The notes under the pieces are model-generated. The model did no database searches, was not told the origin of the DNA, and saw only the letters and a list, made by a program, of their open reading frames with translations. A program made the position numbers and the translations under genes. Below are positions 1-10,719 of a stretch of DNA of 64,000 bases, in pieces; positions within the stretch are counted from its first letter, which is position 1; each line of letters opens with the position of its first letter. The DNA is taken from NCBI GenBank assembly GCA_046350295.1, contig JAXMAR010000001.1:287543-351542 (forward strand), read 5' to 3'. The stretch is from JAXMAR01 sp046350295 (GTDB lineage Bacteria > Planctomycetota > Planctomycetia > Gemmatales > Gemmataceae).

Positions 1-43
1 AGAGCTACTTGGTCCTTCAAACGCATGAGGGCATCTCGGACTG

Positions 44-76
44 CTGTGAAAAAAGGGTCGGACACCTTTTTCACAG
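44..76. terminator. Palindromic hairpin, likely terminator
   Basis: The arms CTGTGAAAAAAGG and CCTTTTTCACAG form a stem of about 12 bp. It lies immediately downstream of the dehydratase gene on the minus strand, where a terminator is expected, and the A/T-rich arms would work in both directions. The loop carries GGGTCGGACACC, a motif seen again in a variant form near 18644. Confidence 0.55.
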
Positions 77-78
77 CC

Positions 79-573
79 TTACTTCAAGTTTTCGAATTCG
101 CCGCGCAGCACGGCCTCCAGATGCCGTAGATGTTTGAGGATCCGTTCATCCGTCTCTTGCCAGGCGGGGTTACGCTCGCGCAGGTTATACCTGGTCAGAA
201 CGAACTTGGCGGAGACGGTCGAGGTCCCTTCCATCTCCCCCTTGCCTTTGAAAGTCACATCCCCGTCGAGGGCATAGGGGGGCTTATCGACCTCCACGGT
301 TACCACCATGGAGCGTCCCGGCTCCATGAAGTGACCGTATTTGACGTTACGCGCATCGCGCAAGGCGATGACGCTGTGTCTATAGTTATCGGACAACCGC
401 AGTAGCCAGGCGCCCGCCTCCACCAAGGTTTCCAGCATCAACACCCCCGGCATGACCGGGAAAGTGGGAAAGTGGTCCGCGAGGTACTCCTCGGCGAGCG
501 TCAGGTTCTTGACGATGCGAATCCTTCGCCCCGCCTCCACTTCCAGGATGCGATCGATCAGGTTGAAACGCAT
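79..573 (-). CDS. fabZ: FabZ-like 3-hydroxyacyl-ACP dehydratase
   Basis: This is a hot-dog fold dehydratase of the FabZ type, which removes water from 3-hydroxyacyl-ACP in fatty-acid elongation in the cytoplasm. The 164 residues are close to the family's usual length. The signature HFPTFPVMPGVLMLE holds the catalytic histidine (His34) and, 14 residues later, the catalytic acid (Glu48). The N terminus MRFNLIDRI matches the usual FabZ opening. The gene stands alone and ends at the hairpin at 44-76. Planctomycetes carry several FabZ/FabA-like paralogues, some in polyketide or lipid-A contexts, so the exact substrate is inferred only from the family. Confidence 0.8.
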   Translation of the reverse strand: MRFNLIDRILEVEAGRRIRIVKNLTLAEEYLADHFPTFPVMPGVLMLETLVEAGAWLLRLSDNYRHSVIALRDARNVKYGHFMEPGRSMVVTVEVDKPPYALDGDVTFKGKGEMEGTSTVSAKFVLTRYNLRERNPAWQETDERILKHLRHLEAVLRGEFENLK

Positions 574-954
574 GGTCTCCTACTCGATCTTCCCATCCTC
601 TTCACGAAGGAAACGAAGCCATGGTCCCCATCAACGATTGAAGGGGTAGTATATCGGCGCCCTCTACAACCGGCAACATGGAAAGCCCTTACGGCTTCTG
701 CGCCTTCCGGACAGTCGACAGGGTTTCTCCAAAACCCGTGTCCCGCGCCGGTCCACCATTATTTCCATTCCCGGTATCTTTTCTCAATCCGTAAAGATGC
801 CGAAAATGGACAAACTGGGAAAAGGAAGTCGGTCTAGGCGAGTTCTATCGATTGTGTCACAGCGCTGGGTTCTTGGGAAGGGAAAAACGGCTTCGTGCTT
901 CGTGGCAGCGGATCGTAGGGGCGCCTGCAAGGCAGCCGTGACACGAGGGCCAAG
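574..954. other. Intergenic region, no gene recognised
   Basis: This 381-base stretch separates two minus-strand genes. I see no coding region with recognisable protein features, no tRNA and no clear terminator. It presumably holds the promoter of the FabZ-like gene. Confidence 0.5.
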
Positions 955-2352
<1,398 letters not shown>

Positions 2353-2634
2353 GGTTCGCTCCTTCCATGGATGTCGCGCAAAGGGGGCTACTCCGGAACG
2401 GGCAAGGGGCGTCCGTTCGGAAGTCAACAAAAGTCGCACGTCTCCCGTGCGCTAGAGCTGGGACGAGGGCCGCTGGAGTGTAGCGACCCGTTCCGAACGA
2501 GGCAAGGCCGCGCGCAGGGTTCAGTGAACGATGGGGGAGCGACAAAAAAGAAAAGGTGAAAAATGCTTGCTTGTTTCGCCCGTTGATTTCACAATTGGCT
2601 TTGACTCGTCCATTTCATTTTCTTGCAGACGACC

Positions 2635-3057
2635 ATGAACAAACAGCGTGCCGTCTTTATCTTCGCCCTGGCGCTTGCCTTCGTCGCCCTCGGTTGCGGG
2701 TCGTCGGTGAAGCTGACGTCGGTGCACGGCAAGATCATTCAAGGGGGCAAGGCCTTCAACAAGGGCGGGACCGTCGTTTTCCATCCGGACAAAAAGAAGG
2801 GGAACGACACGCCTCAGCCGCCGACCGCCGAGCTGACCGAGAGTGGGGAGTTCACCCTCAAGACGCAGGACCGCGAGGGCGCTCCGCTCGGCTGGTACAA
2901 GGTGACCATCGCCTCGCACGTCCCGCCCGGCAAGGACCCGTACGCCATTCCGAAGTCTTACGTGGACAAGATGTACGCCACGCCGGAAACAACGCCTGTT
3001 TTCATCGAGGTCAAGGAGGGACAAGGCCCCGACGCCTATGAAATCCGAATCCCTTGA
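2635..3057 (+). CDS. Secreted lipoprotein with transthyretin-like fold
   Basis: The product is a 140-residue protein with a lipoprotein signal peptide: a hydrophobic stretch ends in the lipobox-like ALGC followed by GSS. The mature part resembles the small carboxypeptidase-regulatory or transthyretin-like proteins common in Gemmataceae (VHGKIIQGGKAFNKGGTVVF, then GEFTLKT and GWYKVTI). Such proteins usually lie next to DUF1559 genes, and here the next gene starts 54 bases downstream on the same strand, suggesting a two-gene operon. The ATG at 2635 is preferred over a TTG four codons upstream. The function is unknown. Confidence 0.7.
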   Translation: MNKQRAVFIFALALAFVALGCGSSVKLTSVHGKIIQGGKAFNKGGTVVFHPDKKKGNDTPQPPTAELTESGEFTLKTQDREGAPLGWYKVTIASHVPPGKDPYAIPKSYVDKMYATPETTPVFIEVKEGQGPDAYEIRIP

Positions 3058-3111
3058 AGCGCCTCAGCTCGCCCTTTCTTTTTTCCCTTCTCTTCTTTTT
3101 GGAGGTCTTGC

Positions 3112-4047
3112 ATGACAACTCACAGAACACGCGGCCGGCCGGGGTTCACCTTGATCGAGCTCCTGGTCGTCATCGCCATCATTGCGATTCTCATCGCGCT
3201 TCTGGTCCCGGCCGTGCAGAAGGTCCGCGAGGCGGCGGCGCGGGTCCAATGCCAGAACCAGATCCGGCAGCTCGCCATCGCGGCCCACGCGTTTCACGAC
3301 GCGAACAAGGTGCTGCCTTACAACGGGTCGAAGTTCGGCGGCCTGGCCGGTTGCTGCAGCCCGGAAGGGGACGCCGAGTGGAGCTGGATCGCGCGTGCGC
3401 TGCCCTATTTCGAGCAGGCGCCTTTGTACAGGACGCTCAACATCGACACGAGCGCGCTCACGCCCGGCAGCGCCATCAACACCAACATCGCGATGCTGAA
3501 TTGCCCGAGCGACCCGGATAACACCGGGCCGATGAACAATCGGGCCAACTTCAGCGGCGGCACCGTGGTCGGCGTCACCAACTACAAGGGTGTCGAAGGC
3601 TCCAACTGGTGCTGGGGCACCTACGTCAACTATGGGCCCAGCGGCGACTGCAACGGCCTGGAAAACAGCGACGGCTTTTTCCACCGCCGCGACATCGTCA
3701 AGAAGCGAAAGCTCACCAGCGCCTCGGATGGCACGAGCAACACCTTCCTCATCGGCGAGGTGCTTGTCGGCTGGGACTATCACATCTCCTGGCCGTATTC
3801 GAACCATACGACCGGTACCTGCTCCATCCCGCTCAACTACCGCGACGGCGTGCCTCCGGGCGGGAACTACCAGTCCAACTGGGGCAACTGGCCCAATCGC
3901 TATTCGTTCCGCAGCGCCCACACCGGCGGCGCCAACTTTGTCATGGGAGACGCCTCCGTGCGCTTCGTCTCGGACACGGTGGATCTGACCGTCTATCGCG
4001 CCACCGCGACGATGTCCGGCGGTGAAACCGTCACGGTATCGAATTGA
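3112..4047 (+). CDS. DUF1559 prepilin-like protein
   Basis: This 311-residue protein begins with a class III (type IV prepilin) signal: GFTLIELLVV followed by a long hydrophobic helix, with the expected cleavage between Gly and Phe and the conserved Glu5 of the mature protein. The rest is the DUF1559 (SBP_bac_10) domain, ending in the typical HTGGANFVMGDASVRFVSD block. The family is greatly expanded in planctomycetes and the proteins are thought to be exported pseudopilin-like components of unknown role. GGAGG lies 8 bases upstream of the ATG. The gene follows a lipoprotein gene and is closed by the terminator at 4066-4106. Confidence 0.92.
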   Translation: MTTHRTRGRPGFTLIELLVVIAIIAILIALLVPAVQKVREAAARVQCQNQIRQLAIAAHAFHDANKVLPYNGSKFGGLAGCCSPEGDAEWSWIARALPYFEQAPLYRTLNIDTSALTPGSAINTNIAMLNCPSDPDNTGPMNNRANFSGGTVVGVTNYKGVEGSNWCWGTYVNYGPSGDCNGLENSDGFFHRRDIVKKRKLTSASDGTSNTFLIGEVLVGWDYHISWPYSNHTTGTCSIPLNYRDGVPPGGNYQSNWGNWPNRYSFRSAHTGGANFVMGDASVRFVSDTVDLTVYRATATMSGGETVTVSN

Positions 4048-4065
4048 CCGGCGCGACGTATCAAC

Positions 4066-4106
4066 AAAGAAAGCAGGCCGGCTCCCGGAGTCGGCCTGCT
4101 TTCTTT
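4066..4106 (+). terminator. Strong intrinsic terminator
   Basis: A perfect 15-bp inverted repeat has arms AAAGAAAGCAGGCCG and CGGCCTGCTTTCTTT around an 11-base loop, 19 bases after the DUF1559 stop codon. The T-rich descending arm suits intrinsic termination. Confidence 0.85.
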
Positions 4107-4204
4107 ATCGGCCCGCGAGCGCGGCATCGCCGCGGGTTTTCCATTTCCGATCGCGCCTCGTCGTGGTAGACTCACATCCTCACCCCCACTTTCGGAGTCT
4201 TCTG

Positions 4205-4615
4205 ATGCGAACCGCTGCCCTGATTCTCCACCTCGGTCTCCTCACCCTCCTCGGTCTGGGCGCCTCGGCCTGGAGCGCCGCCGGCGAGAAAGAGAAGAAG
4301 GACGAACCCGTCAAGGAAAAGAAGGCGAAGAACCCCCTCGAAGGAAAAAAGGGGACGGCCATCGGCCTCCTGGTCGACAAGGGGAAGAACTACATCGAGG
4401 TCCGCGCCGACGGCGAGGAGAAGGGCCGCAGGTACGTGCCCGAGTGGAAAGGGGGCGCTCCGGCGGCCGGCGGCGGGCTGGACAAAGAGATTCTCAAGGC
4501 CTTCGACGCCATCAAGGTCGGCAGCCGCGTCGAGGTCGAGTGGGTGTTCCACGAACGCTTGCGGGCGCTTTCGGTCAAGGTGCTTGCGCCGCCGAAGGAA
4601 AAGAAGGACAGCTAG
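4205..4615 (+). CDS. Small secreted protein, function unknown
   Basis: The 136-residue product has a clear Sec signal peptide (residues 1 to about 25, ending ASAWSA). A lysine/glutamate-rich stretch follows, then a compact domain containing KGTAIGLLVDKGKNYIEVRA and FDAIKVGSRVEVEWVFHERL. The pattern suggests a small beta-rich periplasmic domain. I do not recognise a named family, although the arrangement is typical of planctomycete secreted hypotheticals. The ATG at 4205 is chosen because the signal peptide begins there; the open frame further upstream runs through the preceding terminator. Confidence 0.6.
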   Translation: MRTAALILHLGLLTLLGLGASAWSAAGEKEKKDEPVKEKKAKNPLEGKKGTAIGLLVDKGKNYIEVRADGEEKGRRYVPEWKGGAPAAGGGLDKEILKAFDAIKVGSRVEVEWVFHERLRALSVKVLAPPKEKKDS

Positions 4616-4739
4616 GGGGCGCGGCAGGATACCGCTCGACGATAACGCCTCGAGGCTTCATCCTGGAGCGGGCCCGCCTCTCCGTCATCCCTCCCGCCGG
4701 ATAAACTGCAACCCCACAAATTCGAATCCCAAGCAAGCC

Positions 4740-5951
4740 ATGCTCCGCGCTTCTTTACTTCTCCTCATCGTCGCTTCCCCGGTTTTCGCCCAGACCACGG
4801 CCACGCGTCTCGCCCCGAGCAAGGGCTGGCTCGCCGATATGGACAAGGGCAGAGCCCTCGCCGCCAAGACCGGCAAGCCGATGATGGTGATCTTCCGCTG
4901 CGACCCTTGAGGGGACTGCCACAAGTTTGACGAGCAGGTTGTTCGTCTGGAGCAGATCGCCGACGTGGCGGACGACTTCGTCCGGGTCCGGCTTTTGCGC
5001 ATACAGAACGTCGACATCAACCTCTTCGAGTTCGACTGGGACCTGACCTGGTCCGTCTTCTTCATGCACCCCGACGGCAAGGTCTACGGTCGCTACGGCG
5101 GCCGCGACGCCTCCGGCGCGGACAGCCGCAACACCCTGGCTGGCCTGCGCTACGCCATGCAGGCGGCGCTGGCGACGCACCGGGAGCGCCAGGCCGAGCC
5201 GCCGCCGGCACGCGGCAAATCGCTCGTCATCACCTCGATTCCGGTGGCCAAGCTGTTCCGCAGCGGCGAATGCATCCACTGTCACCAGGTGAAGGAGATT
5301 CTGCGGGCAGACGCCAAGGAGAAGGGGACCTGGACGCGCGACGGTCTCTGGACCTATCCCTTGCCCGAGAACATCGGCGTGACTCTCGACAAGGACAAGG
5401 GGAACCTGGTCAAGAGCGTCGCCGCCAAGTCGGCGGCGCAAGCCGTCGGCATCGAAGCGGGAGACTTCATTGACGCCATCGCCGGCGCGCGCGTCCGCTC
5501 GTTCGCCGATGCGCAATACGCGTTGCACCACGCGCCCTGGACAGGCGCCGTCGACATCGCCTGGGTGCGCGAGGGCAAGAAGCGAGAAGGCAAGCTGACG
5601 CTCGCCGCCGGCTGGAAGAAGACCAACCCGACCTGGCGCCCCTCCATGCTCGATCTTTTTCCCGCCCTCGCCCTCTATGGCGACGACCTGACCGGCCCCG
5701 AGAAGACGCGCCTCGGTCTTGCCGCCGACCAGCTCGCCTTCCGCCAGACCGACCCGGCCCCCGCCCGCGTCCAGGCCATCGGCGTACGCGGCGGCGACGT
5801 CATCCTGGGCATCAACGACGAGAAGATGACGGGGAGCGTCGAGCAGTTCCTGGCGTACGTGCGCCGCAACTACATCGTCGGCGACCGGGTGACGTTGAAC
5901 CTGATCCGCGGCGGGAAGCGGCTGGACTTGCCGGTGCGGCTGTCGAACTGA
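4740..5951 (+). CDS. Probable selenoprotein: thioredoxin-like UxxC domain with two PDZ domains
   Basis: Read with UGA at 4908-4910 as selenocysteine, this is a single 403-residue protein. It opens with a Sec signal peptide (ASPVFAQ). A thioredoxin-like segment carries KPMMVIFR, then Cys54-Asp-Pro-Sec57-Gly-Asp-Cys60-His: a UxxC redox motif. The frame continues unchanged beyond the UGA into typical thioredoxin-like sequence (DDFVRVRLLR, WSVFFMHPDGKVYGRYGG). Later come a CIHCH motif and two PDZ-like domains (about residues 215-285 and 320-400; AVGIEAGDFIDAI and AIGVRGGDVILGIND). A hairpin fitting a bacterial SECIS starts 18 bases after the UGA. The role is inferred to be a periplasmic thiol or selenol redox protein. 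The alternative is a nonsense mutation of a Cys codon, which is less likely given the hairpin and intact downstream frame. Confidence 0.75.
4929..4947 (+). promoter_or_regulatory. Candidate bacterial SECIS element
   Basis: The arms GACGAGCA and TGTTCGTC pair over 8 bp (one G-U) around the loop GGT. There are 26 bases between the UGA (4908-4910) and the loop. This meets the known bacterial SECIS rules: upper stem of 4-16 bp, apical loop of 3-14 bases with a G in its first two positions, and 16-37 bases from the UGA. The GCAGGT at the loop matches that of the E. coli fdhF SECIS as I recall it. Confidence 0.7.
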
Positions 5952-5955
5952 CCAA

Positions 5956-6718
5956 CTACGATTGCGGACGTCGCCGATCCCGTTGCGCCATTGTCCACTC
6001 CCTGTGCCCTTCCGGCACGGGCGCTGTCAAGGCGCTGCCATAGGCCAGCGCGTCGGCGTATCGGCCGCGCGCGTAGGCGCGGCGAAACACGCCTTGCAGA
6101 TCGACGACGACATCGGCGTCGCGCGCCAGAAGAGGAACCGGGATGGCGGGCAAGGGGTCGCGCAAGAACCAGTGATACACCTCGCAGTCCGGCCGGCGAT
6201 CGCCGCGCGAGACGAGCGCGTAATAGTCCCCCGCGGGCAACGGTTCGAGCAAGGGCAGACGCTCTCCCCCGAGAAGAAGGTCCAATTCGACGAGATGCGT
6301 TTTTTTGCCGAAGGACCATTTGCCGTTTGGCGCAAAACTCGCCGAAGCCTTCGCCGGTCTTGTTGGTGGGAGAGAGGAGTTCGAGCACGGTCACCAGGGT
6401 TCGCTCGGGCCGATGCAAGATTTCGATGCGCGCTTGCCGCACTTCCTCGGTCAACTCGTGCGGAATCACGACCGGATCCAACAGAGCGGTCGACGCGGTC
6501 GCGCGTCGCGCTTTCCGCACCGGTCGCCGGCGTCCCCGGCTGATGACCTCGTCGGCAAGTGGCACGATGTGAATGGTTTCGTCCAGCCTCGCCTCGTACC
6601 CGGCAGGCAGCAGATCGGCGATCGCTTCGCGCCAGCAGCCAATGAACGTCAAATGGAAGTCCCGCCAGAATGCGGGATCTTCGAGGTACGGATCCATGCC
6701 GGGAAAGGGGCTGCGCAT
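5956..6718 (-). pseudogene. DUF4058 family protein, frameshifted
   Basis: The first half reads MRSPFPGMDPYLEDPAFW, the standard DUF4058 opening, and runs to AKRQMVLRQK. The second half continues in another frame from HLVELDLLLGGERLPL to LAYGS and beyond. The switch falls at a run of seven T (6300-6306 on the plus strand); with six, the frame joins exactly. The two halves together make a normal-length protein of about 250 residues. DUF4058 proteins are cytoplasmic, of unknown function, and very common in Gemmataceae. A one-base homopolymer error in the sequence is as likely as a true pseudogene. Confidence 0.8.
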
Positions 6719-7155
6719 AGGGCTCCTCCTTTGGCAATATAGTCGGTTTTCAGGAGAGCCCCATGGGCTTGGGCGGCTCGATCCATTTGGAGTGTTCCCG
6801 AGGCCCGTTTTCCCTCACGGATTCTTCCTAAATCCCCTAGACAGAACCACATCAAATCTTATAATGCTATATCTCGTTTCCACGGGGAGCGAGTCCGGCG
6901 CCGATCGACTGTTCGGCGCCTGAGCCAGCCATCGGCGCTTCCTTGCCGGGTCCCTCCCACCCAGGTGGATGCGAACCCGGCAGATCACCCGACAGTCTTA
7001 CCAACGGCAGCGACCAGGACCGGAAAGGGTTTCCGGCCCGTTTCGCATTCATTAGGAGACGGCGCAAAAGAATGCAGAACGAAGATTGAAGAATGCAGAA
7101 GGTCAATCTGCAATCCCGATCCGCAGTCTGCGATCCCGCCCGCCGCCAAACGACC
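6719..7155. other. Intergenic region upstream of fusA
   Basis: These 437 bases lie between the divergent DUF4058 and fusA genes. I find no supported coding region or RNA gene. The fusA leader must begin here, but no clear promoter or leader structure stands out. Confidence 0.4.
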
Positions 7156-9264
7156 ATGCTCGAGAAAGTCAGAAACATCGGCATCATCGCGCACGTGGAC
7201 GCCGGCAAGACCACGACCACCGAGCGCATCCTCTACTTCGGCGGCTCCAAGCACAAGTCAGGCGACGTCGACGAGGGGAACACCACCACCGACTTCGACC
7301 CCCTCGAGAAGGCCAAGGGTATCACGATCAACAGCGCCGCCGTCTCGCTCGAGTGGGGCGACAACCGCATCACCCTCATCGACACCCCCGGCCACGTCGA
7401 CTTCACGGCCGAGGTCGAGCGCTCGCTGCGCGTCCTCGACGGCGCCATCGGCGTCTTCTGCGCGGTGGGGGGCGTCGAGGTCCAGAGCGAAACCGTGTGG
7501 CACCAGGCCAACCGGCATGGCGTGCCGCGCCTGGCGTTCATCAACAAGCTCGACCGCACCGGGGCCGACTTCTGGGACGTCATCAAGCAGATGAAGGAGA
7601 AGCTCCAGATCGTCCCCGCTATTTGCACGATCCCGGCCGGGCAGAGCTCCGAGTTCGAAGGCGTCATCGACCTGATCCGCATGAAGCTCTTCCAGCTGGA
7701 CAAGAACGACCCCACCCACATGAAGTACAAGTGGGTCGATATCCCTCAGAAATACAAGGTGGAAGCGGCCAGCGCGCGCGAGCAACTGCTCGACGCCGCC
7801 TCCCACGCCTGCGACGAATTGCTCGAGGCGATCCTCGAAGGGAAGGAAATCCCCGAGGCGATGATCCAGAAGGCGCTCCGCGTCGGCACCCTGTCGGGCA
7901 AGATCACACCGGTCCTTTGCGGCTCCTCCAAGGAATACGTCGGCGTCCACAGCGTGATGGACGCGGTCTGCGACTATCTGCCGAGCCCGCTCGATCGGCC
8001 GCCGGTCGAAGCCTTCGTCCCCAAGACCAAGGAGCACCTCTCGCTCAAGCCCGAAGCGAGCGAGCCCCTGTCCGCGCTGTCGTTCAAGACCGTGAGCGAG
8101 AAGCACGGCGACCTGATCTTCCTGCGCGTCTACTCGGGCGTCATCAAGCCAGGCGAAATCTATTACAACGCCACCACCGGCAAGAGCGAGCGCATCAGCC
8201 ACATCTACCGGCTGTTCGGCGACCGCCGCGACCGCCTCGAGGAAGCCGGGCCGGGCGAAATCGTCGCCGCCGTCGGCCTCAAGAGCACGGCCACCGGGCA
8301 CACGCTGTGCGACCAGGAGAAGCGGCTGGTGCTGGAGGAAATCCGCTTCCCCGAGCCGGTCATCAGCCAGGCGCTGATCCCGGCCAAGAACGTCGACGAG
8401 ACCAAGCTGGCCGACGCCCTCGGCAAGATGGTCCGCGATGACCCGACGCTCCGCGCCCGCACCGATGAGGAGACCAACCAGCTCATCCTCAGCGGCATGG
8501 GGGAATTGCACCTCGAGGTCGCGGTGCACAAGCTCCAGCGCGACCACGGCGTGCAAGTGGAAGTCGGCAAACCGATGGTCGCCTACCGCCAGACGCTGTC
8601 CAAGCCGATCGAGTTCGAGACCCGCTACATCAAGCAGTCGGGCGGCCGCGGCAAGTACGCCGTCATCGTCATGAAGTACGAGCCCCTCTCCAAGGACCGG
8701 ATCGAGGACATGCAGGCCGAGCTGGAAGCCGAAGGGGAGAAGCCGGACCCGAACAACATCTACTTCGAGGAGACGATCTACGGCGGCACGGTGCCGCGCG
8801 AGTACATCCCCTCCGTCGAGGACGGCTTCCGCCTCGGCTGCAAGAAGGGGCAGAAATACGGCTTCCCGATGGTCGACCTCAAGGCGACGCTCTTGGACGG
8901 CAAGCACCACGAGGTCGACAGCTCGGCGGACACGTTCAAGCTCGCCGCCCTGGAGAGCCTGCGCGACGCCCAGGCCAAGGCGGGCCTGACGATCCTGGAG
9001 CCGATCATGAACGTCGTGGTCCACGCTCCGGGCAACTACCTCGGCGACCTGACGCGCGACGTCAGCCGGCGCCGCGGCGAAATCCTCGACACCAGCCTCG
9101 ACAAGGGCCGCTGCGTCCTGCACGCCTATGTCCCCTTGGCCGAGCTGTTCGGCTACACCAGCGAGCTGCGCAACTTCACGAGCGGCACGGCGAGCTTCAG
9201 CATGGAGCCGAGCCACTACGCGGCCGTGAAGGAGGAGCTGGCGGATATCCGGGTGGCGGTGTGA
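7156..9264 (+). CDS. fusA: Translation elongation factor G
   Basis: This GTPase moves tRNAs and mRNA through the ribosome during translocation. The 702-residue length is normal. All G motifs are present: AHVDAGKTTTTER (G1), the switch-I region ending KGITINSAAV, DTPGHVDF (G3) and NKLD (G4). Domains II to V follow, including GMGELHLEVAVHKL and the C-terminal PIMNVVVHAPGNYLGDL. The ATG at 7156 gives the canonical start MLEKVRNIGIIAHVDAGK. The switch-I sequence GDVDEGNTTTDFDPLEKAKG differs from the common EF-G form, so it may be one of several EF-G paralogues; planctomycetes often have the spdEFG subfamilies. The gene is monocistronic with its own terminator. Confidence 0.93.
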   Translation: MLEKVRNIGIIAHVDAGKTTTTERILYFGGSKHKSGDVDEGNTTTDFDPLEKAKGITINSAAVSLEWGDNRITLIDTPGHVDFTAEVERSLRVLDGAIGVFCAVGGVEVQSETVWHQANRHGVPRLAFINKLDRTGADFWDVIKQMKEKLQIVPAICTIPAGQSSEFEGVIDLIRMKLFQLDKNDPTHMKYKWVDIPQKYKVEAASAREQLLDAASHACDELLEAILEGKEIPEAMIQKALRVGTLSGKITPVLCGSSKEYVGVHSVMDAVCDYLPSPLDRPPVEAFVPKTKEHLSLKPEASEPLSALSFKTVSEKHGDLIFLRVYSGVIKPGEIYYNATTGKSERISHIYRLFGDRRDRLEEAGPGEIVAAVGLKSTATGHTLCDQEKRLVLEEIRFPEPVISQALIPAKNVDETKLADALGKMVRDDPTLRARTDEETNQLILSGMGELHLEVAVHKLQRDHGVQVEVGKPMVAYRQTLSKPIEFETRYIKQSGGRGKYAVIVMKYEPLSKDRIEDMQAELEAEGEKPDPNNIYFEETIYGGTVPREYIPSVEDGFRLGCKKGQKYGFPMVDLKATLLDGKHHEVDSSADTFKLAALESLRDAQAKAGLTILEPIMNVVVHAPGNYLGDLTRDVSRRRGEILDTSLDKGRCVLHAYVPLAELFGYTSELRNFTSGTASFSMEPSHYAAVKEELADIRVAV

Positions 9265-9272
9265 TTGTTTAG

Positions 9273-9345
9273 CCCCGGTTCGCAGAACCGGGGCGGACGT
9301 TGTCCCGAAGACAATAAAGCCCGCGAGACAACTCGCGGGCTTTTT
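9273..9345 (+). terminator. Tandem hairpins ending fusA
   Basis: Hairpin one (9273-9293) has arms CCCCGGTTC and GAACCGGGG. Hairpin two has arms AAAGCCCGCGAG and CTCGCGGGCTTT at 9316-9343, followed by T residues, which is a classic intrinsic terminator. Both lie within 80 bases of the fusA stop codon. Confidence 0.85.
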
Positions 9346-9418
9346 CCTGCGCTACCGAGCTTTCACCACAAGTGCCAACGTCGAAATGTCCCCTATTGCC
9401 CGAGGCAACCGTTCGGGA

Positions 9419-9548
9419 TGCGCGCTATTGACGAGGGAGCGACTCCGACGCGGCCAAGGAAGTTAGCTTCGTCCATCAGCCTGAGAGGCCACGGAAAAAA
9501 GAAGGGAAAAACTTCAGCCGTCCGAGGTGCGCGCTATTGACGAGGGAG
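9419..9548. repeat. 21-bp direct repeat, two copies
   Basis: The 21-base string that begins TGCGCGCTATTGACGAGGGA occurs at 9419-9439 and again at 9528-9548, 109 bases apart. The rest of the 321-base gap 9265-9585, apart from the two terminators, shows no gene. Confidence 0.7.
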
Positions 9549-9585
9549 GCAATAGATGGGTTCGGCCTTTTGCACTCCCAACACG

Positions 9586-10719
9586 TCAAGTGCCACTAGC
9601 CTTCGGCCTGCCGGGAAGCGTGAACCGGAAAACTGAGCCAACGCCTTCCTTGCTTTCGACGGTCACGGTCCCGCCGTGTGCCTCGACAAACGTCTTCACG
9701 ATGGCGAGCCCCAAGCCTAATCCACCGTCGCGTTCCGGATCGGTTTCGAGCTTATCGAAGATCACTTGGAGCCGGTCTTCAGGGATACCAGCGCCGTTGT
9801 CACTGACCCAGCACTCCAGGCTGCCGTCCAGGCTGCCGTCCGCTTCGGTTTCTCGTGCCCCGATGACGACCTCACCGCGTGGGGTATACTTGATCGCATT
9901 CGCGACTAAGTTCTGAATCACACGCTTCAGCAAGCTCGCATCCGCGTGCGCCATTAGGTCCGCGGGAACCTTGTTGATCAGCTGCGTACTGGCGGTCCCA
10001 GCAACAGGATGCAGATCATGAATAAGGGCCTCGACAAGCGGCCACAAGTCGAACTCTCGACGCTCCAATTTCACGCCGCTCTCGGTCAAGATGTGATCGC
10101 TCTCTTTGAGCACCTTCTGAACCAGCGTTTCAAGCTGCTTCACGTTGCGGTGGAGAGTCTTTAGCATTTGGGCGGATTCCGCGCTCCCCCCAGAGGGCGT
10201 CAGTTCCAGGACTCTTCCGGCCAAAGAAATCGCATTCAGGGGCGTGCGAAGGTCGTGCGCCACAAAGGCCAGGTACTCTTCCCGGCGGCGTTGTACTTCG
10301 AGCGCCTGCTGTGTCGCAAAGGTCTGAACCGACAACCCGATGGCTTCGTCCAGCACGCGGTTCAGAATGTGGAATGCCTGGCCGGCAACGGTGATGCCAT
10401 GGCTTTCGGCCAGATCGTGAATGCAGCCGCGAAGGATGTTGTACTCGGCGACGACTTCGACGATGTCGAAGCCGTCTTGTTGTCGTTGCCTGCCGTGAAC
10501 CGGTGGGCTGCCTTCCAGAAGGGCTTGCGGAATGGTCTGGTGGGACGCCACGAGTAATTCATTGACCAGTTCGTCCAGCAGCGCGGGAACATGGTCGTTT
10601 AGGGCAGGCGTGTCAAGACGCTTGGCCGAGGGCAGCTGCCGCACTTGCTGCCTCCACCGCGAGAGCAACGCATCCTGCTCATGCTTGATGAGTGCTGCCA
10701 GCCGTTCAAGATCCCGCAT
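9586..10719 (-). CDS. Sensor histidine kinase with RsbRD-like N-terminal domain
   Basis: The 377-residue protein lacks membrane segments, so it is a soluble sensor kinase. Residues 1 to about 140 resemble the RsbT co-antagonist RsbRD N-terminal domain (LLSRWRQQV, LLDELVNELL, ILRGCIHDLAESHG). A HisKA dimerisation helix follows with the phospho-accepting His155 in FVAHDLRTPLNAIS. The ATPase domain has an N box (NLVANAIKYTPRG), G1 (DNGAGIPED) and G2 (GLGLGLAIVKTF). Such kinases normally sense a cytoplasmic stress or light/redox signal. No response regulator lies adjacent, so the partner is unknown. The ATG at 10719 is preceded by a weak GAGG. Confidence 0.88.
   Translation of the reverse strand: MRDLERLAALIKHEQDALLSRWRQQVRQLPSAKRLDTPALNDHVPALLDELVNELLVASHQTIPQALLEGSPPVHGRQRQQDGFDIVEVVAEYNILRGCIHDLAESHGITVAGQAFHILNRVLDEAIGLSVQTFATQQALEVQRRREEYLAFVAHDLRTPLNAISLAGRVLELTPSGGSAESAQMLKTLHRNVKQLETLVQKVLKESDHILTESGVKLERREFDLWPLVEALIHDLHPVAGTASTQLINKVPADLMAHADASLLKRVIQNLVANAIKYTPRGEVVIGARETEADGSLDGSLECWVSDNGAGIPEDRLQVIFDKLETDPERDGGLGLGLAIVKTFVEAHGGTVTVESKEGVGSVFRFTLPGRPKASGT

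Noticed and set aside
4908..4910. UGA read as tryptophan through an altered genetic code
   Set aside because: UGA ends many complete genes in this window, and both in-frame UGAs fall at cysteine, not tryptophan, positions.
9419..9548. 21-bp direct repeats as attachment sites of an integrated element
   Set aside because: Only 109 bases lie between them, with no integrase or cargo.
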